From positions 1 to 64,000 of the forward strand of contig JAWPHD010001417.1 in assembly GCA_037043455.1 (NCBI GenBank): a stretch of 64,000 nucleotides of DNA, written 5' to 3'. The notes beneath the pieces are model-generated. The model searched no databases. It saw only the letters and a program-made list of their open reading frames with translations, and was not told where the DNA came from. Position 1 is the first letter of the stretch. Each line of letters opens with the position of its first letter. The DNA is from Cyrtodaria siliqua (lineage: Eukaryota; Mollusca; Bivalvia; Adapedonta; Hiatellidae). Below, one piece after another: positions 1 to 10,377 of this stretch. A program made the position numbers and the translations under genes.

Positions 1-281
1 ATTGGTATATATTTTAATATCGCTCAATATAGTACTGAGAAATCGTCAACGAAACGTTGAAAAACTGGTCAAATTTTTTAGTCGGAAGACCCCGTGCCTA
101 AACGCAGTCACTCTGTAAACAACAACTCCGACGGCTGTTGCGTACGAAACTAGACCACGGATCATTTAGTCGTCACCGCAGATAATGAATGCTAATTGTT
201 TCCATACCAGTTAATTCAATGGAAGCTACATTTTCTATTTTGTTTACAACCGTCAAATTTTGTTTCAATTGGCAGCCATAT

Positions 282-352
282 TGATCTGGTACCCGTCCCC
301 TACTGCGCTCGCTATTCTCTCTTCGAGCGCAGTAGGGTAAGGATACCAGTAT
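282..352. repeat. Imperfect inverted repeat (hairpin)
   Basis: The core arms ctactgcgctcg and cgagcgcagtag are exact complements around a 12-base loop. They extend outward with mismatches to the pair ctggtaccc / ggataccag. Nothing shows what element it belongs to. It could be a small foldback or a chance stem. Confidence 0.6.
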
Positions 353-407
353 GTATTTTTTTTTTCATTGAAAACCAAGTAGAACAGTTTATTGAAAACA
401 TATTTAA

Positions 408-488
408 GGGGGGTAGTAGAGAAACAGGTGGGGAGGGGGTAGTAGAGAGGGGGAGGGGGTAGTAGAGGGGGAGGGGGTGGGGTAGGGT
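408..488 (+). other. G-rich tract with G-quadruplex potential
   Basis: At least six runs of four to six G are separated by short loops such as tagtagaga. The opposite strand reads as poly-proline, so the small open frames across it are compositional. Sequence alone cannot show that a quadruplex forms. Confidence 0.7.
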
Positions 489-1547
489 ACGCGCCGTCTG
501 CCTGTGGACCACAGCACAGGAGTCGAGAGCTCTCGATAGCGCTTGAGACAAAAATACATTTAACCAATACATCATCTCCAAACTCACAACATATACACGT
601 ACCTACCTTTCGTCGCGAACTTTTGGACAACCGTTACTCTCCAGCTCTAATGCATTTCGTTTAATATCCGCAATCGAAATGCCAACGATATTCAACTGTG
701 CTGCAATAAAAATGGCGTCCTGAAAATGTCTCTAAAATTGTCTGCGCATGCGGGATAAACGTGACGTAGACATTAACACCAGATTTATAAGTACATAATA
801 GTATTCATCCAAGAGATAGCAACTTATGTAATACCAAATTCAACGTCCCGTTCATGAATCTTTATCCACTACTGTCTTTCCGTACTAGAAAATAAGGCGG
901 ATTGTTTCTGGCGTTCGAGATAAGTTTTCGCTATTTGTTTGCGCACTGCTAAATATAGCCTGAGCTAAGGACCGCCTTTTGTTGTGTACGATTCAGTCCA
1001 GAAATGAAAGTTCACAGAGGTCAGCACATATTAGTTTGAAATATGCTAAATGCATTTTTCTGGATGGATAAGCCATGTGTACAATAATCCACATCAGCAA
1101 CTGAGGATCAGTGAATTGAATAAAATATGTTTTTTAATATTTTTGAATATTTAAGCGCCAAGGAAAATGCATGGCATTATTCAGTGCGGATTCCATACTG
1201 CTTTTAAACAAAGAGATGTGCAACAGAGTTTGAGCTGGGAAATGTATACTTTTCGTGCTTTTAAAGGCTTTGAGATGGATTTGATTTATGAAGTAAGGTA
1301 ATTTAATGAAAAGTTGGTGTCTAGCTCTTTAGATATTAGCTGACATGTCATACAGAGAGCCTGTGGGAAAGTATTTAGTTTTCTGCAGCCTGCATATATT
1401 TTATGTATTTAATCACATACATCAGCGGTTTTCCGGAACTATTATAAGAAAAGTCCAATTCATGATAAAAATTCATATTAATCAACACATGTGTTGTTAT
1501 TTCGTGTTCCATTATAACCTTTGATAACGTATATAACTGTGTAAGAT
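489..1547. other. No recognised feature
   Basis: AT-rich sequence with no long open frame, tRNA-like promoter boxes or clear repeat that I could recognise. Confidence 0.5.
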
Positions 1548-1740
1548 GAATTTCCTTATAAACAAGTTGTCGTATGTAATTTCCTTATAAACAAGGTGTC
1601 ATATGTAATTTCCTTATAAACAAGGTGTCATATGTAATTTCCTTAAAAACAAGGTGTCATATAAACAAGGTGTCATATGTAATTTCCTTATAAACAAGAT
1701 GTCATATGTAATTTCCTTATAAACAAGGTGTCATATGTAA
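1548..1740 (+). repeat. 29-bp minisatellite, about 6-7 copies
   Basis: The unit reads ttccttataaacaaggtgtc followed by atatgtaat. One unit is truncated near 1655-1665, where cttaaaaacaagg is followed directly by a shortened copy. Array slippage explains the structure. There is no sign of coding. Confidence 0.92.
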
Positions 1741-1799
1741 AGTCCTTCGTTATGTTTAGACCTTTTAGTATACAACATTGTTGAGTGTTATTGTCAATT

Positions 1800-1842
1800 T
1801 AAGGTCGGACCCCTAGACCGGACCCCTAGACCCCTAGACCCC
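1800..1842 (+). repeat. Short direct repeat of cggacccctagac
   Basis: Two to three near-identical 7-13 base units (ggacccctaga, cccctagac) lie side by side just downstream of the 29-bp array. It is a simple repeat. Confidence 0.6.
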
Positions 1843-2063
1843 AATGGAAAGCCTGATGTATATAGTCTTTACAAAGCTAGTGCATACTACAAGTGCTATT
1901 GCTTTATGATTATATCGTGTAAAATACTGCGCTTACTCCAACATGTCTAATAACCTGCAAATAAACTGATCTCCTCTCGTATAATTCATTCAATTAGCGT
2001 TGATTTATTTTAGAAGTCTAACTGGGCAACAGCATCAATTGATATCACTGAAAGGTATTAATA

Positions 2064-2115
2064 TAGATATAACAATCGAACGGGAAATGTAGCATTTAAG
2101 GACTCTTATTAATTA
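2064..2115 (+). repeat. Rep-A 5'-end fragment
   Basis: The segment gatataacaatcgaacggga followed by aatgtagcatttaag matches the start of the Rep-A copies at 2341 and 61848. The rest of the unit is absent. Confidence 0.55.
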
Positions 2116-2224
2116 CAGCTACTTAACGAAAACTGTACCGGTAAGTTGTCATTGTTTAAAGTATCTATTCTGCCAACAACAGCCAAATGTTACGACATAC
2201 GTACACTGTTTCTAAACATGCTGT

Positions 2225-2740
2225 CGATGAGGTTTGTATGACCTTTTTTGAGAATCAAATCGCTATAGACACGCTATAAACGGCTTTAGCAGCCAGACCA
2301 AACCCAAAAATTAGAGCGTCAATTTAAGAGTTACCAATATGGATATAAAACTCGAACAGGAAAAGAAACATTCACGGACGACAGTCACCCACAAACACAC
2401 ACAGAAACAAAGAACACCTTTAAAATGAACAAAATGCCAAATTAGACATCACAAACACAAAAGGGCTGATAATAGGTTTACCGCCTAAGAACGGTCAGCG
2501 GCAAAGAAAGGCCGCGCTGGGGTTTAAACCCGGTTCTGGGGTGCACCACTAAGTCATAATTCATTATATGCATATTCATTAACGGATATTTTAAGAACCT
2601 GTAAATAAACCTATACTTTTATTCGGCACATATACATTATTATATGGCCTGAACGCTTGGCTAAAGTTTTGATAAACGGTTTTGTAGTGTATGTTAATTT
2701 TGCCACTATTTGGAGTGTTAGTTCTTTAAAAGTCGTCGTA
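2225..2740 (+). repeat. Rep-C copy, interrupted by Rep-A
   Basis: Both flanks align with the uninterrupted copy at 34050-34350. Shared blocks include ttgagaatc, agccagac/agccagga, aagagttaycaa and, after the insertion, taaacggttttgtagtgta. The family is unclassified and I see no coding frame or clear termini. Confidence 0.7.
2341..2548 (+). repeat. Rep-A copy nested in Rep-C
   Basis: The copy runs from the family start (ggatataaaactcgaacagg) to ggtgcacca and lacks the 3' half seen in the copies at 63000 and 15000. Family hallmarks are present: cacaaacacaaaagggctga, accgcctaagaacggtcag and gggtttaaaccc. Its class (SINE, MITE or other) is not clear. The Rep-C copy at 34050 gives the uninterrupted site. 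Confidence 0.75.
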
Positions 2741-3904
2741 AATGTTCTTTTGTAAAGGAATAAAACAGAACTCTGTGATATCCAACGTTGTTTACGACAT
2801 GACGTTACGACGTGTTGGTGCTAAAGGACATTATTTTGTTAATTTTTGGCGTAAAAGTTTGTCTAGCGTCGTTGCGGTTTTATGTTCATTTAATTATTTT
2901 GTACACATTTGATTGTAAGTTTTGTGATAAAAAGCATCTTGTCCCGTTCCATATAATATTTTTCAAACTCGTTATGAATTATTTAATTTTCAACTTGCCA
3001 AAAGTCTCGTTAAAATTAGAATAATTCATAACTCGTTTCATAAGTCGTATTTTGAATGGGAACTCGTTTAATATCCCACATATATTATTCTATCATAAAC
3101 ATGATAAAGTAGACTGGTGTCATTATTTTAATTTAACATAAGGGCATCCATTGTAGTGCGTTAGGTATTGATTACATACACTAACTGACACGATTTTAAA
3201 ACGATAACATTGCAAAACATGTTGTCCTAGATCAACATAAATGTACTTAGAAATGGAAGTTTTAACAATATTACAGTTGCTTGGGAATACATTATTAATT
3301 TTTTAAGCAGTGTTTCAGCCCGGTGTCCGGGAATACATACAGCCCAGTTCCGTAATTACTCAAAAAGATTTTGTCCCTTTAAAATCGTTTCAGCTTTTAG
3401 AAAACCTTGCTCACAGGAAGTTGGATATTACAACTATATATGCATACCCAATAGTATGAACCCTTACTGTAAATCACTGTTCGACATACATAGCATGAGA
3501 AAATTAAATATCGGATGACGAGGCCCGCTCAATAAAGCAAATAAACATATAAAGCAGGTTTTTCATTAATTGTGTTTTGGTTTTATTTTTGTTCCGAAGC
3601 AACAAAATATACCAGAAATGTTTTTTATTAAGTACAGCTAAATTAGTATCTTATTTTTTTCTTCATTGAAGTCAAGTACATTGTATTTGCCTAGATAATA
3701 TTATCAAGTAGCATGCCAGCAGTAAATAAGCAAGCTGGCTATGCTTTTTAAATCTACATCTATATCATAGGTTGTTTCAGTGAAACTTGACTATTACACA
3801 ACGGTGGTGCACGTGAGAAAAAGAATGAACAGAATAATAGGATAGATAGAAGAAGTATATAGTAAAGACAGAATTACAGAAAAGTTTGCACAGCTGTATT
3901 TTGT
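2741..3904. other. No recognised feature
   Basis: AT-rich sequence. A 70-codon frame near 2812-3024 has no recognisable domain and is probably chance. Confidence 0.45.
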
Positions 3905-4400
3905 CCCGTCATACCCGGACCTGTCCGGCTACCGTGGCGGCAGAGAAGTAAGTGTACTTCAACAGGCATAGCTTCGGGAATTATTACGGGTTACTTGTAG
4001 CTGGCTTACGGCCTAGAAGTTGACAAGAGAGCCTCCCCGCTTGAGGGATACAAAGCTAGGAGTTCCACGTCCCGATTGTACGGGGAAGAAACTGAACTTA
4101 TAACTATTTGCAGAGGTGGATATGTGCTGAAATTTCCTGTTGTGGTGAGGCCTTGTTCGGCTTGAAGCAAGAGTCAGGTACTGATCAGCGGGAATATCTA
4201 TAAGATTGTTGGCGATCTTATATTGTTGGCGATCTTATAGAGCATGGTCAACTGTGCCTTGCTCCTTCTGGATTCTAGTGATTCCAACTGACTCTAGTTT
4301 GCGTACCTGTTCCTTTGTGTTGGGGTTCCAGACGGTTGAGTAGTATTCGAGGCCTGGTCTCACGAGAGATAAATATGCTGCACTCTTTAATTGCTTAATG
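3905..4400 (-). pseudogene. LINE reverse transcriptase C-terminal part and 3' tail
   Basis: Reverse-strand translation of about 4400 to 4230 gives LVRPGLEYYSTVWNPNTK followed by QVRKLESVGITRIQKEQ. This is the conserved block after the palm in LINE reverse transcriptases (family pattern LVRPxLEYxSxVWxPxT). Further on it reads NRKFQHISTSANSYKFSFFP, the usual C-terminal end of this family, then degenerates. A 20-base duplication (ttggcgatcttata) near 4205-4240 disrupts it. It is clearly non-functional. Confidence 0.82.
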
Positions 4401-4572
4401 CTTATTGGTCCTATTTCAGAAGAAGTCGTTTATGGGGGATACGGTCAAAGATCTTGCTCAAGTCGAGGACTGAAAGGTCATACTGTTTCCCTCTGTCTAG
4501 GCCTTTGAATAACTCTTACACCAGTATCAGTAGCTGCGTCTCGCAGCTCCTCCTGGCGCAAAAACCATGCTG
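4401..4572 (-). pseudogene. LINE reverse transcriptase palm start (motif A region)
   Basis: The minus-strand frame contains GFCARRSCETQLLILV and then KQYDLSVLDLSKIFDRIPHK. This matches the LINE pattern GFRxxRSCETQL...DLAVLDFSKAFDxVPH, which includes the first catalytic aspartate region. The F-to-L and A-to-I changes and an in-frame stop after KRLLLK mark decay. The reading then jumps to the C-terminal block, so the rest of the palm is deleted. Confidence 0.82.
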
Positions 4573-4587
4573 AGAGTATGTAAGGAT

Positions 4588-4930
4588 GCGATGTGTGTCC
4601 CAGTGACGCATCATGTTACTAACTATGATGTGCAGCTTACAATAATCAAAGAATTTCCATCAAACATCCTGGACCTCTCCTTCACCAACAACAAAACACT
4701 AATCAATAAATGTGAAGTTATTCCATATATTGGTGACCCCAAAGCAGTATTCATTGAGTCAAGCTTACGACCGATGAAAATCAAGAAGCCCCATCGTCAG
4801 GTTTACCAGTACAAGAAAGCAGACTACAGCCAAATACATGAAGAGCTACGATCCTACTATGAACCATTCATTAAAGAGACAAACACATTTTCTATAAACT
4901 GGACGTGGCAACGCTTTGAGAGGGAACTCG
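4588..4930 (+). pseudogene. LINE endonuclease/linker fragment in inverted orientation
   Basis: The plus-strand frame reads ILDLSFTNNKTLINK, CEVIPYIGDPKAVFIESSL and KKPHRQVYQYKKADYSQI. This is the end of the apurinic-type endonuclease domain (LDLxFTNxPxLI...IPGIxDHDAV) plus the start of the linker to the reverse transcriptase. The catalytic-type SDH/GDH triad here reads GDP, so the conserved histidine is lost. The block is opposite in orientation to both flanking LINE pieces. The frame stays open to 4985, probably only as the antisense of the flanking piece. Confidence 0.82.
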
Positions 4931-4979
4931 AAACGTCAAACCTCTGCCCAGTTAGACCATCTGATGTAGATGATGTGCG

Positions 4980-5402
4980 TTGTTGATGCGCTGATGACGA
5001 CGTGGCTGCTGGATTGTTGAAACTAATCTCGCTGTCTGTTTGAGTACAGTCGCTTAGGCAGGAGTAGCTATTGCTTTATTTGAAGAGGAATGTGTTGAAT
5101 ATTCCAGTTGAGAAGTTTGGAACTCCACATTGAAAGCATTCTCAACTTACGTTGGTTAGGGCCTTGAAGACTCCGTCTACCATTCCCATACATTCTTGGT
5201 GGTACCTTACTTCGCAGGTGTCACAACAGACGCAGGGTGTTGACCATTTGCAAGCTTTGCTGCAGAGTCCACATCGAAATTTAATAGCTCTGGGGCCAAG
5301 GTTTAGCTCTATTGACTCAGCCAACAATAAGCTGCATAGGTATAGAAAGACTCGTTTCTTTCTACATACTGGTCCCCTTATAGTTGGCATGGTTAGTTTC
5401 AT
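4980..5402 (-). pseudogene. LINE N-terminal fragment with 2A-like tract and PHD-like finger
   Basis: The 86-residue frame starting at 5402 has a hydrophobic stretch (residues 18-27), then ESIELNLGP (29-37), a degenerate version of the 2A-type pattern DxExNPGP. A cysteine cluster follows (C44, C47, C51, C57, C59, C60, C63, H68, C71), ending YHQECMGM as in PHD-like fingers. APE-type non-LTR elements of marine invertebrates are known to carry 2A-like N-termini. After a stop near 5142 the homologous reading continues (ECFQCGVPNFSTGIFNT) to about 4980. P-to-L in the NPGP core suggests any recoding activity is gone. Confidence 0.75.
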
Positions 5403-5420
5403 GCTAACTATGAGGTGAGT

Positions 5421-6818
5421 GGAGAGTGATGATGGTGGTTTATCCTAGACGAGTAGTGGCTGTGTATCGACTGAGTCATGCTCACATGGTGGGATTGAAA
5501 TATTTTGTTTATGATTAGAAAGGATGCCAATGTACATTGAAAGATGAAGTGTTGTGACATTTTACCTTCTCTTTTACTTCTGTTCAGAGCTCACCAAAAA
5601 TGCCGGTTGTTTACATCTGAAACATTGCATGATGGGTAATTATGGTCAATGACCCACATTCTGTACAATGGATTTTCTGAAAAATGCTATTACAAGAGTT
5701 CGATGGGTGAATATACTTAGGCAATTTTACCAGGAAGTATTTATAAGACAAAATGAAGCAACATAATGGTTGCAGAACGTCTTATATCAATATAAACTAG
5801 AAAAGTTTAGAGAGAGCATACAAGAAGTAACCGCCGTCCACCGACCGGAAGTTTCAGCCTTTTCAATGATCAGTTAGAGTTGGAAAATATGTCATTACAA
5901 GCTCTTCGGTTTTGAGATAAGTAAAGTAATTTGCTCACAGGAAGTTGAAAATATGGCAACTCTCTATTTCCCATTAAACATGTTATAGGGAAGCAAACCA
6001 TGTTACCGAACTGGGATATAGGCTCAAATACAATTACACGGGGTCATGATAAAGTAAACAAACCAAAACAAAACAAAACAAACATACATGCATGGCACGT
6101 AATTAAACTGTCCTTTTAATAATGTGTTGTTGGTTACACGGGAAAGGGTCTGTGACAGCCCCTAATTTTTGAAGGAAACAACCCAAAGATATAAACTTTT
6201 TTTTTCAGTTTACTTGCGTTCTCCAAATATTGTTAGAAAGTGTGAGAATGGAAATAAAACGCGGATATTTTAGCAAGTATCTGATTTAAATTTAAATTTA
6301 ATCAGGATGTAATAAGATGTATTGAAAAAACGAACGGACATCGTAACTTGATCATAGATTTCTAGAGACTTCTTTAATAAGCTTCGTGACTTGAAATTGG
6401 AATCGAGTTCTTCTGCTAAATCTAAAACTGTTTACGGTTTGTGAAAAAAAACAAATACAAAACACTTCTATTCTGTCTGTTTCCTCATTTAAATATCAAT
6501 GGGATTTTATTGGCTGGTAAACTCATTTTATAAGACGCGGTCTTCCAGTTTATTAGTCGATACATCTAGCGTATTAAGGCTCTCAAATAGAATTACTGGG
6601 AAATAATGCAACAGGTTGATAGCCATCAGACACAAAACACACATTGGACGTGATTGAGTTGCTCTTAGTTCCTTTAATAAGAGCTTGCATTTTCTTTCAG
6701 TTACAGAATGGATCCTTATTCAACAAAAGTATGAAAACACCTTGGAGCATTAAGAATCAACAGGAGTGTATAAGTAGTCTCGGAAGCGCGGCTTTTCCGG
6801 CTGACGGTGAGTAATGAA
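5421..6818. other. Mostly unrecognised; short pentanucleotide repeat
   Basis: The only clear feature is a (caaaa)n stretch at about 6062-6082. The part nearest the LINE may be its 5' untranslated region, but I cannot show this. Confidence 0.4.
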
Positions 6819-6972
6819 ATTTTAAGATACAATTATCCTGCTTTGTTATTCTTTCACATTTAAGATACAATTATCTTGCTTTGTTATTCTTTCACATTTA
6901 AGATACAATTATCTTGCTTTGTTATTCTTTCACATTTAAGATACAATTATCCTGCTTTGTTATTCTTTCACA
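6819..6972 (+). repeat. 38-bp minisatellite, four copies
   Basis: The unit is atttaagatacaattatc followed by ttgctttgttattctttcac. Four copies are almost identical (ct/tt variants), suggesting recent expansion. Confidence 0.93.
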
Positions 6973-7019
6973 GTGATACAACTATGTTTGTAGATATTCA
7001 GAGGCGCCGAATTATGAAA

Positions 7020-7422
7020 TAGAGTTTAATTAAAATTGTTGAAGTGATACGGGAAATAATTCCCGAGTGAGAAGGATTCTTGCGATATAGAAGCGAGTGC
7101 GTTTTCGCACGAGTTTCTATATCGCAAGAATATTTCTCGCGAGTGAATTATTTTCCGTATCACGAGAAAAATGTTAATTAAACTATATAATATATATTCT
7201 GTAATAACTTTCTTTCCAGTCTTCTTTTGACCTTCTGTCCCTCCTTTGGCGACAGCGCGGAGTAATATCATGACGTCAATTCGTGACGTAATAGCATGTC
7301 GTCTATCGTTTAGTTCATAACATTTGGCTACTGTGCTATCTTGCGCACTAGGCGAGACAGCACAGTAGAGGAAGGGATATGTTATATATTTTTTCAAACT
7401 GGGAAATTTCTATAATTCATCA
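7020..7422 (+). mobile_element. Rep-E foldback element, copy 1
   Basis: Positions 7022-7190 form a long inverted repeat with arms of about 75 bases, from agtttaattaa to ttaattaaact, centred on ttctatatcgcaagaa pairs. The rest matches the second copy at 54869-55262 on the opposite strand, including gacagcgcggagtaatatca, a TGACGTCA octamer at 7271 and gggaaatttctataattcat at the end. It has no transposase. The ends are set by the limits of similarity between the two copies. Confidence 0.8.
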
Positions 7423-7654
7423 TAGAATATATAATATAGAAAGTTTGTTTAGCAATTGAATGCAGGTGGGCCATGTGAAGCTGAAATTTGAGAGTGATGC
7501 TATTACATTTGGAAGATGTAACCAATAAAACGGATGTTTTTACAGAGTACTCAAATGCCAAATTGTCGGAACCAAGTACTAGATAGATTTATTCCGTACT
7601 AGTCTCGTATAATATTTTTTTTAAATATCTTAACATTGTATGGTTTAACTTTTT

Positions 7655-7720
7655 TGCCTGATGTAAGGCTCGAACCCTGAACATTTGGTTCAGTAGACAC
7701 ATAACCGACTTGCGCCAAGG
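7655..7720 (-). repeat. tRNA-like (pol III box A/B) sequence
   Basis: On the minus strand TGGCGCAAGTCGG (7705-7717) resembles box A with one extra base. GGTTCGAGCCT (7666-7676) matches box B (GGTTCRANNCC) at 10 of 11 positions, at about the normal spacing. The acceptor stem is not convincing, so this is more likely a SINE head or tRNA pseudogene than a working tRNA. Confidence 0.35.
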
Positions 7721-7897
7721 CGCAGTTGGTTTGTTGCGGTATTAAATAGTATATAACAAATGCCACGATTTCGATCCGATAATTGGGCATGTGAGCGAGT
7801 ACTTTACTATAGAAGAATTCACATCTAAATGATGATGAGGGGCTTTTTACACACACATTTTATATAAGGAATATTGCGTTGTTTGAAAAGTCTGACT

Positions 7898-8204
7898 TTA
7901 AAGGGACTCATGGTAATCTTGAATTTGTTATCAAGCATTGAAATATGCCTCTCGATCTCTTAATCCAGAATCATTTTGACTTTAAATCTCCTTGCATAAA
8001 ATCTTCTTTTTCTAACATATGTTTTAATATATTATTGGTGTAATATTATCCGGAGTTATTAATATGCACGCATAAGTTCCTTTTTAATTAAATTTTAAAT
8101 TAAAAACTACTAATATTAATGATTGAACAAATGCAAGTTATGTAGAAAACTAACGGACGCCGCGAGCTTTACAAAAGTCAAGATTGAAGTGTGTTCCTTG
8201 AAAC
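7898..8204 (+). mobile_element. Rep-D MITE, diverged copy
   Basis: It starts ttaaagggactcatggtaat and ends near gtgtgttccttgaa. It shares the internal block taatattaatgattgaacaa with the four other full copies (23211, 40211, 41109, 42015). It is the most diverged, so probably the oldest, of the five. Confidence 0.78.
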
Positions 8205-8689
8205 AGATAGGTGGAAAAACAAATATTGCTTGTAATGTTTTATTTTTTAAATTGTTATGTTTAATTTCGATATGCGAAATAAATATATAAGTCCATTTAT
8301 GTAACATAATTTACCATTTTTTATGCGGGTGCCGTAGGAGATGAAACATTTACAAAGGTTTCAATATGGTTTAAAATAGATTTTAATCAACGACATAAAT
8401 GGCTTCCGTTAACGTATTTTATGTTTCAACGAAGTAGTTATTTTAATCAATCGAGTTCATATTACCGAAATTTAAAACCAACAACTTCTATGCATAGAAA
8501 TTGATATCATTTTATGGGTTATTTGTTTTTATAAAAGGATTGAAAAAGGATTATGTACTTTTCCACGCGACAAGTCTATTATTGTATTCTACTCGGGAAT
8601 CAGTTTAATCTTTCTCAAAACGGCATGAAAGTCAAGGGTTTGTGACATGAGAAGAGCTTTATAGTAAATATTTATCTTTCCAGTCCAAA

Positions 8690-8922
8690 ATATCTTGGGT
8701 TTAATATACTTAGTGTTCACCTATTGATTTAAAGAGATACACACCAATCTTGCTTAAGTTTCATAATTCTAGGAGTGCCATATCTGCAACTCATTGTATG
8801 AATTAATCTGTCGAGTCCAAGATACTTAGTCCTCACCTATTGCTTTAACGAGATACACGGCAATCTTTTAAAATTCGAGTCTTCCAATGTCTGCACCTCA
8901 TTATTATTTAGTATTTTATTTT
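8690..8922 (+). repeat. Diverged tandem duplication, ~120-bp unit
   Basis: Both halves share the order gtccaa(a)atay..ttagt, cacctattg.ttta, gagatacac..caatctt and ccatatctgcaactca / ccaatgtctgcacctca. The gagatacac..caatctt block resembles a Rep-D terminus, so related MITE ends may be embedded. Confidence 0.6.
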
Positions 8923-9034
8923 TTTGCATATCATTCATAACTTTAAAGTAGCTATCCCGCCATTAATAGGCACATGTCACAACAGATGTAAACCGTTTGC
9001 TAAACCTACTGACACCGATTTATATATATATGAC

Positions 9035-9115
9035 TTACATATTTTGAGAATCCAAACTCTATATACATAATATAACCAGCCAGGCAAAACCCTAAAACCG
9101 GAGCGTCGAACAAAA
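9035..9115 (+). repeat. Rep-C fragment
   Basis: The blocks tttgagaatccaaactctat and aaccagccaggcaaa match the Rep-C copy at 34080-34150. Confidence 0.6.
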
Positions 9116-9118
9116 GGA

Positions 9119-9335
9119 TCAACGACCATCGCATCTTACCATCGACCATCGCATCTTACCATCGACCATCGCATCTTACCATCGACAATCGTATCTTAAC
9201 ATCGACTATCGCATCTTACCATCGACCATCGCATCTTACCATCGCATCTTACTATCGACCATCACATCTTACAACCGCATCTTACCATCGACCGTCGCAT
9301 CTTGCGATCGCATTTTACTATCGACCGTGTCATGC
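9119..9335 (+). repeat. 20-bp minisatellite (accatcgaccatcgcatctt)
   Basis: About ten units, regular at first and then decaying with deletions to 10-base subunits (catcttac/catcgac). A small piece of the same repeat sits on the other strand at 10347-10377. Confidence 0.88.
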
Positions 9336-9872
9336 TACGGCCACTCTTGGTATCGAACTTGACCAAGTTTTCCACTCCCGAATATTACAAACAAATGTTT
9401 GTCGGCGAGTGAGGAGTGCATGCATTGGAGGAACACATGTAAAGGAAAGCGGACACATTTCACAATCAGCTTTTTAAATGACACTGTTTGATTATAACTA
9501 TGCATAAAACATGCAGTGCCTCACTTTTTAAGGTCAAGCATCCTTATATTTTACTCGTTGCCTGAGGGCCTAAAGAAACATTAAGAGCATGGTGCGGGCA
9601 GGGGCGGTCCGGAATTTTTCTAGTCAATTCACATACATGGTATTGATCCAGGTTTTAACAAGGATGTCCGCAATTGAGTTGGTCAGTATTTTTTTTTCGA
9701 GGTTTTATATAGGAGGGCACCCTGCCACTCTTCCTCTCCCTACTGGAACCTACTCAAACCCAGACACAGAAGGGTGACAATGACACGTTTGTTATACTTC
9801 GAAAGTTGAAGTCTGTTAGATTTCACGCGTCTATAGGTGAGCTATAATTCCGTAATTAGGCTAAACAAGAAC

Positions 9873-10067
9873 TGTGTGTTTAGGGTAACATGCCAGAAAA
9901 ATGTATGTAGGGTAGGTACGGATTTATTTTCATATATATATTTGTATAGGAACATAGCATTTTATACCCAAAACAGCCTTGATTTTTATATCTTTCTGGT
10001 AAATTGGAAAACATTGATAGGTTTCACCAGAACAAAATAGGTAGGGTAGTGTTACCCTAAACACACA
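9873..10067. mobile_element. Small MITE with ~17-bp inverted ends
   Basis: The left end tgtgtgtttagggtaac and right end gttaccctaaacacaca are complementary, with further matches inside (gtagggtaggta / taggtagggtag). The element is about 195 bp with no coding capacity. No convincing target duplication is visible. Confidence 0.65.
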
Positions 10068-10263
10068 TAATGTTTTGCAAGGCCTAAATTGAACGCTCAT
10101 ATACAATTATTAGAATTGAACAAAGCAGATTTTGTTCACTCACACCGACTCCCACCCATCCACCCAACATGATTGAATAGTTTTCATTACACTCGTCTTA
10201 ACATATTTATCAATTTAATATTTAATAAAAATCGTCTCACTGACAAACCAGAGATTATATTTA

Positions 10264-10290
10264 GAGAGAGAGAGAGAGAGAGAGAGAGAT
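10264..10290 (+). repeat. (ga)n microsatellite
   Basis: Thirteen to fourteen uninterrupted ga dinucleotides. Confidence 0.95.
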
Positions 10291-10346
10291 GTGTCGATAA
10301 AACGAAAAAGAGTCCTAATGTACATTACGATTGCCATGATGCGCTG

Positions 10347-10377
10347 GTCGATGGTAAGATGCGATGGTAAGATGGCC
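10347..10377 (-). repeat. Inverted remnant of the 9119 minisatellite
   Basis: The sequence tcgatggtaagatgcgatgg is the reverse complement of the 9119-9335 unit. About one and a half units remain. Confidence 0.7.

Larger units (their letters stand above)
3905..5420 (-). mobile_element. Rearranged non-LTR retrotransposon (LINE) remnant
   Basis: Read on the minus strand, the N-terminal part lies on the right (5402 downward) and the reverse transcriptase C-terminus and 3' tail on the left (to about 3905). The middle block, 4588-4930, carries endonuclease/linker sequence but in plus orientation. Most of the reverse transcriptase palm, including the catalytic YxDD region, is missing between about 4400 and 4430. 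Known intact elements of this kind are several kb long, so this is a dead, internally inverted and deleted copy. Independent nested insertions of related copies could also give the pattern. Confidence 0.8.

Noticed and set aside
265..630. 121-codon minus-strand frame with poly-proline
   Set aside because: The proline run is the complement of the G-rich tract. The flanking residues match nothing I know and there is no splice or start context.
9880..10058. Telomere-type repeat (tttaggg)
   Set aside because: Only one tttaggg occurs at each end, as part of an inverted-repeat MITE, not as an array.
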